From positions 1,547,501-1,611,500 of the forward strand of contig JAMKCF010000016.1 in NCBI GenBank assembly GCA_023634235.1: a stretch of DNA of 64,000 nucleotides, in the 5' to 3' direction. Every line of letters starts with the position of its first letter. Positions within the stretch are counted from its first letter, which is position 1. The position numbers and the translations under genes are program-made. The stretch comes from Pisaster brevispinus (taxonomy: Eukaryota > Echinodermata > Asteroidea > Forcipulatida > Asteriidae). The notes under the pieces are model-generated. The model saw only the letters and a list, made by a program, of their open reading frames with translations. It searched no databases and was not told the origin of the DNA. Shown in pieces: positions 36,501-46,345 of the stretch.

Positions 36501-39500
36501 ATCTTTCTAAGAGTTGATGGTTCTGAACTTATATTCAGTTTTGCTAGTGCAGTCCTCAGTCTTAACACAACCAAACAAAACATACATGTTTACTTTGAAG
36601 GGTTAGTTAGGGATATATAATAAACTTACCTTAGAGAATGTGTGTTCACCTTGAGCTGTAGGTGTTAGCATGGCTCGATGGTCCCGGAAGAAATCTACCT
36701 TGGAGTATAAGATGATTGGAAATGCCAGCACAAAGACAATCCTGAGTGGAACAAAATTACAGATATTAGTGCCATGTAAAATCTGCCCCAGGTTTGTTAA
36801 TTATGTTAAACACAAATAACTGGGTCTTGAGTTCACAAAGCACTAAGATTCATCTTAAGATAAGTTGGCAATATGCCATAGTATCTTGTAGTCTGAAATC
36901 AAACTTTGCTTAGCAATGGGAAACTTTGGAACACTAGGTGGCAGCAGACGTACCAGGTAAATTTCCATTGTTCACATGGTTCTGAGCTTGAACACAATTC
37001 TGAGAACAATCGATTCACTTGGTGAGTCTGCTGCCAGTGTCCTCAAAAGTCTCCCATTAAGACTAAGAGTGATACGCAGTTATGATCAATCTTAGTTCTG
37101 GTGGTTAAGTCATCGGGATGTGGGTTCGAATCCCGGTCGTGACACTTGTGTCCTTGAGCAAGACACTTAACCATAATTGCTTCTCTCCACCCAGGGGTAA
37201 AATGGGTACCTGTGAGGGAAGAGATGGTTTATAGGAATGATTGGCTTGGAGCGCAGTGAACTCGCAGCACCGGCTGTATACTCCCCAGGGAGCTGAGATG
37301 GTTTAAGGAATGAAATATATGGCCCAGTGACCAGGGGTAATAATGTCAGAAGCGCTTTGATACCGCATTTGGGCTGTGATAAAGCGCTATATAAGAATTG
37401 ATTATTATTATTATTAATACTCTGCCTGGGTATAGTGGGGGTGGGGGGGTATACACAAGACCTCAGGGCTTTTAGCTACAACTTCACAACTTTTACAGGA
37501 CCAGAATTTATTTTAAAAGTCCTTAATCAACATGGGTTGGAGAAGCACTCAGTGAAGATCAATCTCATTTGACTCATGTGTAAGTGCACTTCAATACTTA
37601 AAAACTTGAAAGATTTATCAGATTCATGGTCAACAATTTTGAGGTACAAATGTATTATTAAATTTTGAAACATATCATTACTGGACTTGTCCAGTCTTGA
37701 GTTTACTGGCCCGATAGTAAAACCACTGGTCTGAGGTCTAATGTACAATTTGACCCCTGTCTGCTCTCTTCAGGAAAAAGAATGTCCTAGGTGGTGCTTA
37801 CCTTTTCTTCTTTGTCAATTTCTGAGTGGGGGGGGGGGTAATTGAGGATCCCCTAGCCAGTTATCTGCCACATCTTTGCGGATCTTTGATTGTTATTGAT
37901 GTATGATTCTCCTTTTTACTGCACACAAAGAAAGAAAATTGAAACCATGTTAACAAAATAATAAATCCCCTTGATAAATGTTCAGTTGCCCTCTCTCTGT
38001 ATTTATCTGAATGTATGGAGAGAGCCTGCGTGCATGCAGGAACTGATTATGAGTTCATAATTCCATGTACAGCCACAGACCTGCTTTGATCATGACCGTA
38101 CATACAGCCCCTTTGTATGGCCCAACATAATATGCATGCATGGTGGTGGTGGACAGAGTGGGAGGAATTGACTTTTAGAATAATATATGCCAGTGTTTAG
38201 CAATTTTTATATTTTAAATTCCCTTCCTTTGCAGTTGACTTGTTACCACCATTTTTAAAACGATGAGTGATAAGCTGTTACCAACAAGCTATTGAACCTT
38301 GTTGGGGTGGATTTTGATCCATGTGCTAATTAACTCTGCGTGACACCCTCAAAAAAAAAAATCACACCATTTCGCCATGCCTTACTTGTTGAGTAACAGT
38401 TTGATTTAGCGTGTATTACATTTCTGTGAAGAACCAAACCACTTTTAAATCACCCAATCACTTTTAAATCAGCCACAGCATTAGATATAGACCCTTTTGA
38501 CTAAATAAAACCAATTCAAGCAAAATTGCATTTTGAGATGAGCCAACATGTTTCTTTTTGCTCAATCAACCATTTCTTTGACTAACGCCTTTTGTTTACA
38601 CAACTTTGCAATGCTGAGTAATTGCTGTACAATTCCTATGGCAATTCCTGGAAAGCGGGTCAATGTTGGATTGTGTTAGTTAAAAACAAACCCTAGGTAG
38701 TGATAAGACATTTGGCATGCTATTTGGCTAGGTGCAGTTGTGGAATATGAAATTTTTTAGATTTTTTGAAAAAAAAATGGCGGACTAATTACCTTTTAAT
38801 TAAAAACTGTTACTAAATAAGTGAGCGATGGTGTCATGGAGGGTTAATAAAGCCAAACAGTTTTCTTTCATTCTGCCCTCCCCCCCCCCAACATAATTAT
38901 TGACAAAATAGGGAATAGGGAGACCGCAAACATCAGTTTGTAGCGCACCGGCACAATAGTATGGAGGTCGCAGGTTCAAGTCCCACGCTGTCAATGTTTC
39001 TTTGCTCAACACAAAAATAATTTTCTTTCATTCTGATGACATCTACAAAAAATAATTGATCAGCATTACACAGATGGATTCCAAAGAACGCCCTCTATTG
39101 ATGGAATAGTTGCGACTTGTATGTACATGTATTGTTGTGCATGGTTTTACTTTACACCAAAGTAAGAAGGTAGCACCAAGACTACATGTATATGAGAATT
39201 TGAAGCCATGTAAAGAAAGGCTTCAAAAGCTGTTGGGTTCATTGTGTTAATTCCAACTTTACAACATTAATTCACATAACAATTAGCTGTTGACGAGAGA
39301 GGCAGTATTCTAGTATTACACATTATGAATAAGGTTGAGTATTTGTAGGACAATAAAAAATTTAAGCCTTGGTTCTTTTTTAAATGCTTCTGGGTTTTTT
39401 TTTATACTTCACCTCGTATTTAATATTGTTGGCAGCTTTGGGGGATGCAGAGAGGGCGAGTGTTAATAATTTCTTCCCTTAACTATGTGAAAGTATTTAT

Positions 39501-39826
39501 GTATACCCCCCCCCCCCATTCTATGATGTGCCCCACCCCGGCACACACAGTATCCCCCGATAATGCTGAATTCTGTCTCAGAATCATAAACTGTTAAAGT
39601 GTCGGTCTTTACACATACAAATCTACACTTCAAATATTGTTTTTCTGTCATACAACAGCTGTTCGAGCTAAATTCAACTGTTTAGGCCATGTGCTTTTCA
39701 AATGTGCCGCCTTGCCCGACACTTAAACCCTATATTTGCTTCATTTTTAACTGTTTTAAAACCCCATATTCACCGTAAGAAGCTACCTAGGAATGCTATA
39801 AGTTATAATAAACTCACCTCGCTCAT
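30589..39826 (-). CDS. Tentative small membrane protein gene, unrecognised
   Basis: Candidate exons on the minus strand: 39826-39818 (ATG AGC GAG|GTGAGT), 37821-37802 (20-bp micro-exon KLTKKK), 36741-36630, 35680-35597, 33077-33000 and a last exon from 30595. Phases agree (0, 2, 0, 0, 0). The product would start MSEKLTKKKRIVFVLAFPII, a basic N-terminus and one hydrophobic segment of about 12-15 residues, then a loop (FFRDHRAMLTPTAQGEHTFS), a Cys-containing segment (DCYFLPLSVSWHLIYSK) and SQLYAVRAPSLTFVEFHG. All splice sites are good, but each exon is short and I recognise no family. The last exon reads IWTNFS-stop in phase 0, and an alternative frame there is open for 57 codons. A processed non-coding RNA is possible. 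Confidence 0.35.
30780..31420 (+). repeat. 54-bp minisatellite array 3
   Basis: Units ATCACAAGGGGTAAGTTCAG CATTTTAATCAAATTTGG ATTGACACTTGAAAAA, five to six good copies flanked by decaying ones. Sequence differs from arrays 1 and 2 but the period is again 54 bp. Open frames of 112 codons on both strands are by-products of the period. Confidence 0.9.
31421..32999. other. Putative intron, nothing recognised
   Basis: Low-complexity (AAAT)n near 32390, G-runs near 32670. TTACAGGCAAAAATATGGT occurs twice (32654, 32852). No exon seen. Confidence 0.4.
33000..33077 (-). CDS. 78-bp exon SQLYAVRAPSLTFVEFHG
   Basis: TTTTCACAG acceptor and ATAAAG|GTAAGT donor, phase 0 in and out, 26 codons ending ALFIFIK. 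Confidence 0.4.
33419..33510. repeat. Short inverted-repeat element, family A (partial)
   Basis: Left half only: CAATTTCATGAAGCTGCTTA through AAGGTTACCAGCC. Confidence 0.65.
33591..33688 (-). other. Spliced-looking segment with stops in all frames
   Basis: Good acceptor (TCACTCACAG) and donor (TAAAG|GTAAGT) but every frame has a stop inside, so if it is an exon it is terminal or non-coding. The longest frame reads LVSSPATAQAIPCTEEIESA and ends HLT-stop. Confidence 0.35.
34105..35425. repeat. Repeat family F, three local copies
   Basis: 34105-34470, 34855-34960 (short) and 35098-35425 share GGTCTTGTGTTTTTCAATT, TTAGCGT and GAGCCCTGCATAA. Both long copies are followed by a tRNA-like head in reverse (GGTGGGATTCAAACCAACAA, near 34545 and 35500), so two similar segments were duplicated together with the exon copies. 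Confidence 0.65.
34645..34741 (-). pseudogene. Duplicated exon copy, frame-shifted
   Basis: Copy of 35597-35680 in a roughly 950-bp local duplication. 97 bp instead of 84; in phase 0 it meets TGA. Splice sites are intact, so it may be an alternative exon rather than dead. Confidence 0.4.
35597..35680 (-). CDS. 84-bp exon VCADISREVTPDCYFLPL
   Basis: CTACTCAG acceptor, CTAAG|GTAAGT donor, phase 0 in and out. Its diverged copy at 34645-34741 keeps both splice sites and the residues DCYFLPL and SWHL-YSK but is 13 bp longer, so it is out of frame for phase 0. Confidence 0.4.
35905..35985 (-). repeat. tRNA-like SINE head
   Basis: On minus: TAGCTCATTTGGTGGAGCTC (A-box-like) and GGTCGCAGGTTCAAATCCTG (B-box-like) at tRNA spacing. 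Ends do not pair into a full acceptor stem, so I call a SINE head rather than a gene. Similar sequence near 38935-39000 on plus. Confidence 0.5.
36630..36741 (-). CDS. Exon with hydrophobic segment of the tentative membrane protein
   Basis: CACTCAG acceptor and TAAG|GTAAGT donor; phase 2 in, 0 out. Encodes IVFVLAFPIILYSKVDFFRD and the following polar loop. Confidence 0.45.
36823..37098. repeat. Family B element split by a family C element
   Basis: Family B halves (AAGATTCATCTTAAGATAAG and ATGATCAATCTTAGTT) are separated by a palindromic family C copy from about 36907 to 37070 (CACTAGGTGGCAGCAGACGT ... GTCTGCTGCCAGTGTCC). The nesting dates family C after family B here. Confidence 0.75.
37100..37420 (+). 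repeat. tRNA-derived SINE, long copy
   Basis: B box GGGTTCGAATCCCGGTCGTG, then GACACTTGTGTCCTTGAGCA, a conserved body and a tail AAAGCGCTATATAAGAATTG followed by (ATT)n. The 3' (ATT)n tail and internal pol III box fit a SINE. Confidence 0.8.
38935..39005 (+). repeat. tRNA-like SINE head
   Basis: GTAGCGCACCGGCACAATAG and GGAGGTCGCAGGTTCAAGTC resemble A and B boxes. No full cloverleaf. Confidence 0.45.
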
Positions 39827-39960
39827 TTTGCAGTGATTTTGTCAACTAAATTGTGCAAAAAATGTGGAAAAACTGAAGAGAAAACATGGAGTCTTGCGAC
39901 GTCAGCCATTTTGTCTTTCATATGGACGTTAGCGCAGGTCACACCACTGTGAATAATTTG
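39818..39960 (-). promoter_or_regulatory. Putative first exon and start region, minus strand
   Basis: ATGAGCGAG|GTGAGT at 39826-39818 is preceded by an upstream open frame that ends in a TGA overlapping the ATG (ATGA). About 70 bp further up is GGCTGACGTCGC, a CRE-like half site. If transcription starts upstream of the first ATGs the overlap would favour reinitiation. Confidence 0.3.
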
Positions 39961-40259
39961 CATAACAAAGCTAAAACGGACGACGCACGGAGATACGAAA
40001 GGGCACAATTTTTTCTTGTGGAATGCAAGGGTTTTTATGAAAAAAACAAAGATACAAAAGTTTGTTGGCGTAAAAATTAGTTTCGGTTAAAAAAGGTGTT
40101 TTGAAAAACCATTTCCATGTTTTACAAAGATTTTGGTCAGGTGGATGAAGAAGAGAACGCTTTGAGGTTTGAAATCCCTGAATATACACCCCTATTGATG
40201 AATGGAACGTGCGAATCTTTGGTTGGATGCGGTATTGGAACCGGTTTGGACTGGACTGT

Positions 40260-40760
40260 GTCTTATCCCTTGTGCGTGGTGATGGGGTGTGTGTGTGGGG
40301 GGGGGGGAAGGGGGGGTGGCTAGGGGTGAGGGTCGAGGAGGTTTGGGTGTCATTACTGTCTCGATCCAATGTGCCGGGTGGGGGTGTCAGTACATATGAG
40401 GGTTACTCGTAATTTTGGAGGGGTTCTGATGGTGGGAGGGTGGGGTTGATCTGCAATGTATCCAAAGCACCGTAGGCTACGGACGTTCCTCTCCAAGTGA
40501 AGGTTGGTGGAGGGAGGGAGGGGGAGGGGAGGGAGGGAGGGAGGTGGAGGGAGGTGGTTGGGGTATGCAAGTAATAAAAACACCCAATGGGTTCGGTGCT
40601 GATTGGTATTTGAAGACCGTCTGCATGGAGTCGAGATGGGGGTTTGGGATAGTGGGGGAGGGGGTGGTATGCCATTAAGTTATTGTACCATAGGTAGGTT
40701 GAAAAGGGTATCTTGGTTGGTTTGGGGGATGGTGGGGTTGCATAAATATGATTCAACATG
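40260..40760 (+). repeat. G-rich tract with G-quadruplex potential
   Basis: Many runs of 4-12 G on the plus strand, including GGGAGGGAGGGAGGGAGG near 40530. Open frames across it are compositional. Confidence 0.8.
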
Positions 40761-41040
40761 CAACAGGGTGATAAGAAATATGAGAATCTCCGTTGGGATC
40801 GGATGAAACTTTGGGGTTGGTGGAGGCAGTTTTTACCCGGTCCTTCGAAAGGGGATTTCACAAATTATAAGTTTTTACAAGCAATGGCCTACAATTATTT
40901 GTGTTTCATGTATTTCAAGCCAATTACCACCGGAATTTTTAATGTGTAACTCATTGTTTATTTTACACATACTTAAATTTACTATTGACCCTCTGGATGC
41001 TCGAATACACGCAGCGAGTGCACTCTAAAAGCTACCGGGT

Positions 41041-41190
41041 CAGAATTTGTGAACGCTAGGTGGCAGCAGACTTACCAGGTAAGTTTCCATTGTTTACGTC
41101 GTTCTGAGCATGCTTACATTTCCATGAACAATGGATTTACCTGATAAGTCTGCGGCCACTCAGAGTCGCCAAAAGTCTCCAATTGACCTG
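41041..41190. repeat. Inverted-repeat element, family C (full copy)
   Basis: GAACGCTAGGTGGCAGCAGA at the left pairs with TAAGTCTGCGGCCACTCAG at the right; the centre carries TTCCATTGTTTACG and ACAATGGATTTACC, also inverted. Other copies: 46193-46345 and 59834-59950. Confidence 0.8.
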
Positions 41191-41194
41191 GATC

Positions 41195-41480
41195 CGGCCC
41201 TGGTGTGTCTGGCAAATTTTTGATGTTGAGTATTACCTGGAATATGTGTCAAAATGACCCAAAAATGAGTCAAACTGACGCAGATTCCAAGTTAACATTC
41301 CATGTTTCAACCACCTTCTGGGTCAGCCAGATCCGGAATCTTTGTCAAAATGACACAGAAATGAGTCAAACTGACGCAGATTTCGAGTTAACATTCTATG
41401 TTTGAACCACCTTCTGGGTCAGCCAGATCCGGAATTCAGGTCAATTCTGATACGGGAGTTTTTAGAGAGTGTGACGCTCC
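41195..41480. repeat. GGGTCA-rich repeat, family D
   Basis: AATGAGTCAAACTGACGCAG and CCACCTTCTGGGTCAGCCAG each occur twice about 115 bp apart, an internal duplication of the family. Confidence 0.75.
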
Positions 41481-42253
41481 GTGACCATTTTGGAACTCAC
41501 AGGTAGACGTTTAAACGGTGACATCCACAGGGCCGTTGGCTAGGGCCATACTTTACATAAAATGTAAACATAATAAGGAGATTATATACAATGCAAAGAA
41601 AGCTATCATAATCAGTTGCGAATTGCATCCAAAAGATATCATGTTAAAAAATACTTATGTTTATCTAATCTCAAAACCAGGACCTCGAATTGTTCAAGGC
41701 GAAATTTATGACAGAGGGCTGCATAAGTTTTTTAATTTGTGGCAGTCTTTGCTCTCCAATCATGTTCTCTTATGATATATGATTCCTGATGATCGGAGGG
41801 ACTGTTTTGGTAAATCGATTAATATTCACGCCTTTTGAAAAACAAAAATTTTCAGCTGGTAAAATAGAAATAGGAAAGATTCACTTTTGCGAAATAGTAG
41901 AATATCATGGTAAACTTTGTTTTTGTAAATTTGCACAAAATCAGAATAATCAGAGCTCTAATAAAGTTGTATCTAAATTCTAAACGGACTAAGAGTTGCT
42001 ACTGCTCGTGCACAAAATTACATTTACAATATAATAGTTTTTTTTAAATACATATACATGTTAACGCGAGTCCGTCCATTTTAAACCACTGTCATGAATT
42101 TGTGTGGAGTGGGGGTGACACCGAAAATAAATCTGGTGGTGTCTCCCTATTTCGAATCGGGACTTTTGAGATTAAATATAACAAGAGAGAAAAGGAGTTT
42201 CCAGTCCCTTCCAAAATGTTTTGATGTCGAGAAACAGTCGTCTCCTAACTAGA
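41481..42253. other. Nothing recognised; 3' flank of lectin 1
   Basis: Downstream side of the minus-strand lectin. No AATAAA in a clear position noted. Confidence 0.4.
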
Positions 42254-42976
42254 TCAATTTTCAAGTTCAAAGTTGCTGCACCCATCGTTGTAGATCAGAT
42301 CATCTTTGTCAGACTCCAGGATCGTGGCGTCGTTGAGTTGACAGATCTTGGGTGGACCTCCCTGCCAGAGATTGAAGGAGCGGCACCAAGGCTCGGCCCA
42401 GCACGCTGCACCACACTCGATGACTCCCGTGACCGTTATATTCTTGATCTCATGACCGCTCAGACACTGCGATTTAACGCGACCGTCTGCAGCCATCGTG
42501 AATGAGTAGACGTGAACTTGACGATACATTTCACAAATGACTTTCTTGCTCAAGGTGCAGTGCTGGGTGTCTTGCCATTTGCCGCCATTTGAATTAGACA
42601 TCATTATGCAATCACTGTTATCAGAAGGACCGACCTTGAAGATGTCGAAAGATGGTGCCTGTTGCTGATCAAGGCACGTCACATTCCCCTCGGGATTTCG
42701 CCTACAACCTAGCCACACCCCACAACTCGACGTGCACGAATCAGCCTGGATCTTGTGAATAAAGTGGTTTTCCTCAATACTGTTCGGTACGGCTAGATTG
42801 CTTCTCGGTCTTCCACAAGCTTTTGAAGCTGTATGCCAGTCAAGATACTTGGAGAGCAGGATGTAACACGAGTCACGCCAGCTTTCCCATCCATGAGGAC
42901 AATTAGCATTGATGCCATGAATCACGCACAAACAAACCAGCATCCACCGAATCACTTGGAGAGACGATCGGGCCAT
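42254..42976 (-). CDS. Secreted C-type lectin-like / PAN-apple protein, copy 1 (single exon)
   Basis: Uninterrupted 240-codon gene. The start at 42976 (MARSSL) is preferred over an ATG 15 bp upstream because the paralogue begins MAWFSS at the same point. Residues 1 to about 24 form a signal peptide (VIRWMLVCLCVIHGINA), followed by a C-type lectin-like domain opening NCPHGWESWRDSCYIL and closing KKVICEMYRQ. WND and EPN/QPD Ca-sugar motifs are not visible, so canonical sugar binding is doubtful. The C-terminal part (VIECGAACWAEPWCRSFNLW, PPKICQLND) is a PAN/apple domain. Likely secreted, perhaps in recognition or mucus (inference). No introns, unlike the neighbouring genes. Confidence 0.85.
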   Translation of the reverse strand: MARSSLQVIRWMLVCLCVIHGINANCPHGWESWRDSCYILLSKYLDWHTASKACGRPRSNLAVPNSIEENHFIHKIQADSCTSSCGVWLGCRRNPEGNVTCLDQQQAPSFDIFKVGPSDNSDCIMMSNSNGGKWQDTQHCTLSKKVICEMYRQVHVYSFTMAADGRVKSQCLSGHEIKNITVTGVIECGAACWAEPWCRSFNLWQGGPPKICQLNDATILESDKDDLIYNDGCSNFELEN

Positions 42977-42991
42977 GACAAACAAATACAA

Positions 42992-44090
42992 TACCTAGCA
43001 GTGTTTAGACTGATTTGCAAGGTATAGATTGTTGAAAAAACTGTAAAGTTTGCAGTTAAAAACTTGTATATACACTCTTGATGATGCTGGTCTGAAATGA
43101 GTCCTAAATATGCAAGAAACAAGATGTTTGAAATAGTACACAATGGCGATTGAGTGACTGCGATCCTTCTAAATTTACCAACGTCATAATATGTTTAAAA
43201 TGGAAGAACACGGCACCATGGAAACTAATCCCATCCCTGACAGAGCCTTGAATTTATCGATCGCAACACGCTTCCTTTTTCTTCCACGAACCCACCGAGG
43301 CTTACCCGTCACACAGCTGCATGAAAAACAATATGACCAAGCATTTAAATTGTGTTCACCGCCAGAAGCATAGCGTGACATCAATAAACTATGTGATGCG
43401 CACCGCTAGCAACTGGATCACGACAAACAAAAGACTTAATTATATGTATGATAAACCCAAATTATTTGAAATTTACACAGTAAGTTTCCCTTGCGGTTTA
43501 TTACTTGATATTATGCTAAACAAGAATCATATGATAAAATAAGAATTATATGTTAAAACAAGAATTATAATTATGTTAAACATGAATTGTATGTTAAACA
43601 AGATTTACTGCTCGAATTAATAATTTGGACATTGTATATGGTATAATTATTGCTGGTAATGGAGAAAGTAGCGGCTATTTACAAGGAACGAACAGCTCAT
43701 TAAATAGCTAATACGTTTGGGGTTTTTTGTATTTGAGTTCAAGGTAGTAAGTCTGAAAATTTTGTATCGATCAAGAAGCAGTTTTTCTTTGGTGGCACAC
43801 TCACCTTTTTGGCTACTTAATAAATCTTTTTGAAATGCTTTGAGTATGGGGCTATAATGGAGTGGTAACTGACAAACCACTGTGGAAAACAAAGGGCAAT
43901 TTGCATATTCATTGTACAAGTCCCTTGGTGCGTAGTTGTTTAGCTTTTAGAGTCCACCATTCGGCCAAAATGTGCTTGGATGTTATAAAAACAAATATTG
44001 AACGTTTCGAATGCTTTGGTTAAAACTTCAACATTAGAGATGATCCAGGTCAGGGGTCGTAGTAAGTTTAACCATAGCATTAGTAAAAGC
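42992..44090. other. Upstream flank of lectin 1, nothing recognised
   Basis: No TATA-like box in a convincing position. Short open frames are unsupported. Confidence 0.4.
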
Positions 44091-44099
44091 ACTTCGTTT

Positions 44100-44250
44100 A
44101 AAAATAGACCCCTTTCATTGGCCGCCATCGCCGAGGTCAACGATGGAAACGTGCAAGCGCGTATGCGCAACGCAGAAGTTTCAGCCAATGATAGGTCTTC
44201 CTTTGACCTGAGTGAGGGCGTTGCTTAAGCTTGTGACGTCATATGCAAGA
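44100..44250. repeat. CRE-bearing element, family E (diverged)
   Basis: CATTGGCCGCCATCGCCGAG, GAGGTCAACG, AGCCAATGA, GAGTGAGGGCG and TGACGTCA (44234-44241) in the order seen in the other members at 45120-45471 and (inverted) 60688-60850. Confidence 0.55.
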
Positions 44251-44304
44251 GGTATTATATTGTTACGTTTTTACGTCTAGGTACCAAGAAGGTGCCGTTG
44301 CTAC

Positions 44305-44800
44305 ACTCTAAAATATCCTGGGTCAGGATTGGGTTTGAATCCGGAGTCCAAGTAGACTTGTGGACAAGTCGTTAATTAATGTCTGTCGCGGTGATAGCGT
44401 TCCGACTCTCCCCGCGGTTCTCGCGACACTGGCGATGTTCTCGCGAGACTGCTGGCCCCCTTGAGACTACTGCTCTCGCGACTGTAGTTTGTCGGCAGCC
44501 AGCAGCTTCGCGCGAGAGCAGTGATCTCGCAAGAGCAGTCTTCGATCGCAGAGCCCTGAATGTATTACGCCGCCACCACGACTCGACTATCACCGCGACA
44601 AACATTAACGACTTGTCCACAAGTCTAGAGTCCAGGACGCTTGACACATTTCTGGCTCAGGTTGACCGGAAACTGGTAAAAAGATGAGAGTTCAACTTAT
44701 ATATTCTGCGTCAGTTTGCCCCATTTCTGGGTCATTTTGACACCTATTCCGGGTCATACTGACCCGGAAATATGTTAGGACCCAGGGGACCCGCGGAATC
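44305..44800. repeat. GGGTCA-rich repeat, family D, interrupted by a MITE
   Basis: CTCTAAAATATCCTGGGTCA before and CCAGGACGCTTGACAC, CCGGGTCATACTGACCCGGA after the insertion at 44353-44627. Holds an IR3 palindrome at 44751-44765. Confidence 0.75.
44353..44627. mobile_element. 275-bp MITE with long TIRs and 9-bp duplication (Mutator-like)
   Basis: The two ends TAGACTTGTGGACAAGTCGT and ACGACTTGTCCACAAGTCTA are exact inverses and the match goes on, with a 4-bp indel, through GTCGCGGTGATAG to about 45 bp. Flanks are GAGTCCAAG (44344-44352) and GAGTCCAGG (44628-44636), a 9-bp duplication with one difference. Long TIRs plus 9 bp suggest a Mutator-like origin (inference). The inside is CpG-rich and includes TCTCGCGAGA at 44439-44448. 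Confidence 0.8.
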
Positions 44801-45119
44801 ATGGTAAAATGTTGACCTTGTATACAGTTTTATATATAAATATATCTATACATAGAGTTTATTGGTATTGTACACTGGTTGTTACGGGTGTAGTACACTG
44901 GTTGCTACTAGTATTAGTTGCTATGGGTGTATCAAGTCACGATCGTGCGGGTTAGTAGTTCTATAAGAAGGACACATCATGTGATGTGTTCTAAACCAAT
45001 CAAAGGCAGAATGCCAGTTAGGGGTGTTGTACAAACAATACAAATACAAAGTCATGAGCGAGACATCACGTGCAGCCATATTTGTAATGTATTTCATATC
45101 ACCCGCTACTGTGGTATAA

Positions 45120-45289
45120 ACCTTACGCATTGACGTCATCAAGCCGCCATCTTAGAAGTAAAATTAGGATGAAACAATGGAAAATGCGCAGCTCTGTACG
45201 CGCGGACCACAGGATCAGCCAATGAGCTACCTTCTGTTGACCTCTAACCGAGAGTGCCCTTCTCAAATAATGTCATGTGCATAAGGTCA
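45120..45289. repeat. CRE/YY1/CCAAT-bearing element, family E
   Basis: CTTACGCATTGACGTCATCA and AATGTCATGTGCATAAGGTC form degenerate terminal inverted repeats. Contains GCCGCCATCTT (YY1-like) and AGCCAATGAG. Confidence 0.75.
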
Positions 45290-45298
45290 GTCTCGCAA

Positions 45299-45471
45299 TA
45301 GACCTTATGCATTGACGTCATTCAACCGCCATCTTAGAGGTAAAACGGTGACGAAACAATCGAAACGCACAGATTTGTGCGCGCGGCGCACAGGATTGGC
45401 CTATGAACAACCTCCTTTTGACCTCTAGGCGAGGGCGCCCTACTGAAATGACGTCATGTGCATAAGGTCTA
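45299..45471. mobile_element. 173-bp MITE, family E (best copy)
   Basis: Ends TAGACCTTATGCATTGACGT and TGACGTCATGTGCATAAGGT(CTA) pair with two gaps; each end carries a perfect CRE TGACGTCA (45313-45320 and 45449-45456). Inside: CCGCCATCTT, GATTGGCC and GCGAGGGCGCCC. Tandem with 45120-45289; a third copy, truncated at the left, is at 50349-50497. Confidence 0.8.
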
Positions 45472-46034
45472 TAGTGACAGAATCACAGGGGAACAAATTT
45501 CCCTCCGACAGAGCCCAATTCCATGGCTCCCCTTACCGCCGAATTCTGCGCTTAAGATCAGCATTCTCCGCTAAGCAAGCACCGAATTTCTGCACTTGCT
45601 GTGCAAGCAAAGAATGCCTATTCCGTGGAGTACGCACGCGCACAAGTGAAAATTCCCTGACAACCCGTGAAATACGCTTAACGTAAGCGCATAATTCCCT
45701 GCTTCCGTAAGCGCCGATTCTTTGTTTACCGTAAGTAGGGCAATGAAATTTGGCCCAGCTCTGGCTCCGGGCTCCATTTGGTGTTAAAGCCCTGTGCACA
45801 ATGCACACTACTTCGACGTAGCCCGAAGCACAGCCGGTGGAGCTTAAGCCTTGGTTTGGAAAACACCCACAACAAGGAGTCGGGTCGTCCATGATCAAAG
45901 CAGGCCTGAAGCTTTACATGGAACTAATTATCATCTGGCTATTGCACGCGACCCCCATCCTCCCATCATCATGATGAATGGCGCGCGTGTGCGTGAAGCA
46001 GTAGCTGGCTAGTGGTTTAGAAGTCCATGTACAG

Positions 46035-46073
46035 ACCATAGAGTTACATATATATAATATATAACTCTATGGT
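46035..46073. repeat. 39-bp near-perfect palindrome
   Basis: ACCATAGAGTTA...TAACTCTATGGT with an alternating AT centre; could extrude as a cruciform. Confidence 0.8.
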
Positions 46074-46192
46074 AAAAACACATGTCTGTTTTGATCACCT
46101 CGAACCATTTCCATTAACTACTCATACAACTAGGATACATTCATTTTGTGTAGACAAAAATAAGCAGCTTTTCATATACAGCCTTGGAGCGC

Positions 46193-46345
46193 TAGGTTCA
46201 ATTGACTATTGGAACGCTACGCGGCAGCACTTTTACCAGGTGATTCCATTGCTCTCGGTAACGTGCACTTGCTCAGAATTATGTAAACAATGGATATTTA
46301 CCTAGTAAGTCTGCTGCCCCCTAGCGTTATAAAGTCTCCCATTAA
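46193..46345. repeat. Inverted-repeat element, family C
   Basis: GGAACGCTACGCGGCAGCAC at the left and TCTGCTGCCCCCTAGCGTT at the right. Centre shares ACAATGGATATTTACC. Confidence 0.75.

Noticed and set aside
39823..40008. 61-codon minus frame at the putative first exon as the real start
   Set aside because: It ends in TGA just as the ATG of MSE begins, and only the latter splices in frame to the next exon; kept as a possible upstream frame.
40117..40861. Pro- or Gly-rich open frames between 40.1 and 40.9 kb
   Set aside because: Produced by the G-rich tract on plus and its C-rich complement; no other support.
42221..42505. Plus-strand open frames over the lectin genes
   Set aside because: Antisense shadows of the CTLD-PAN coding sequence.
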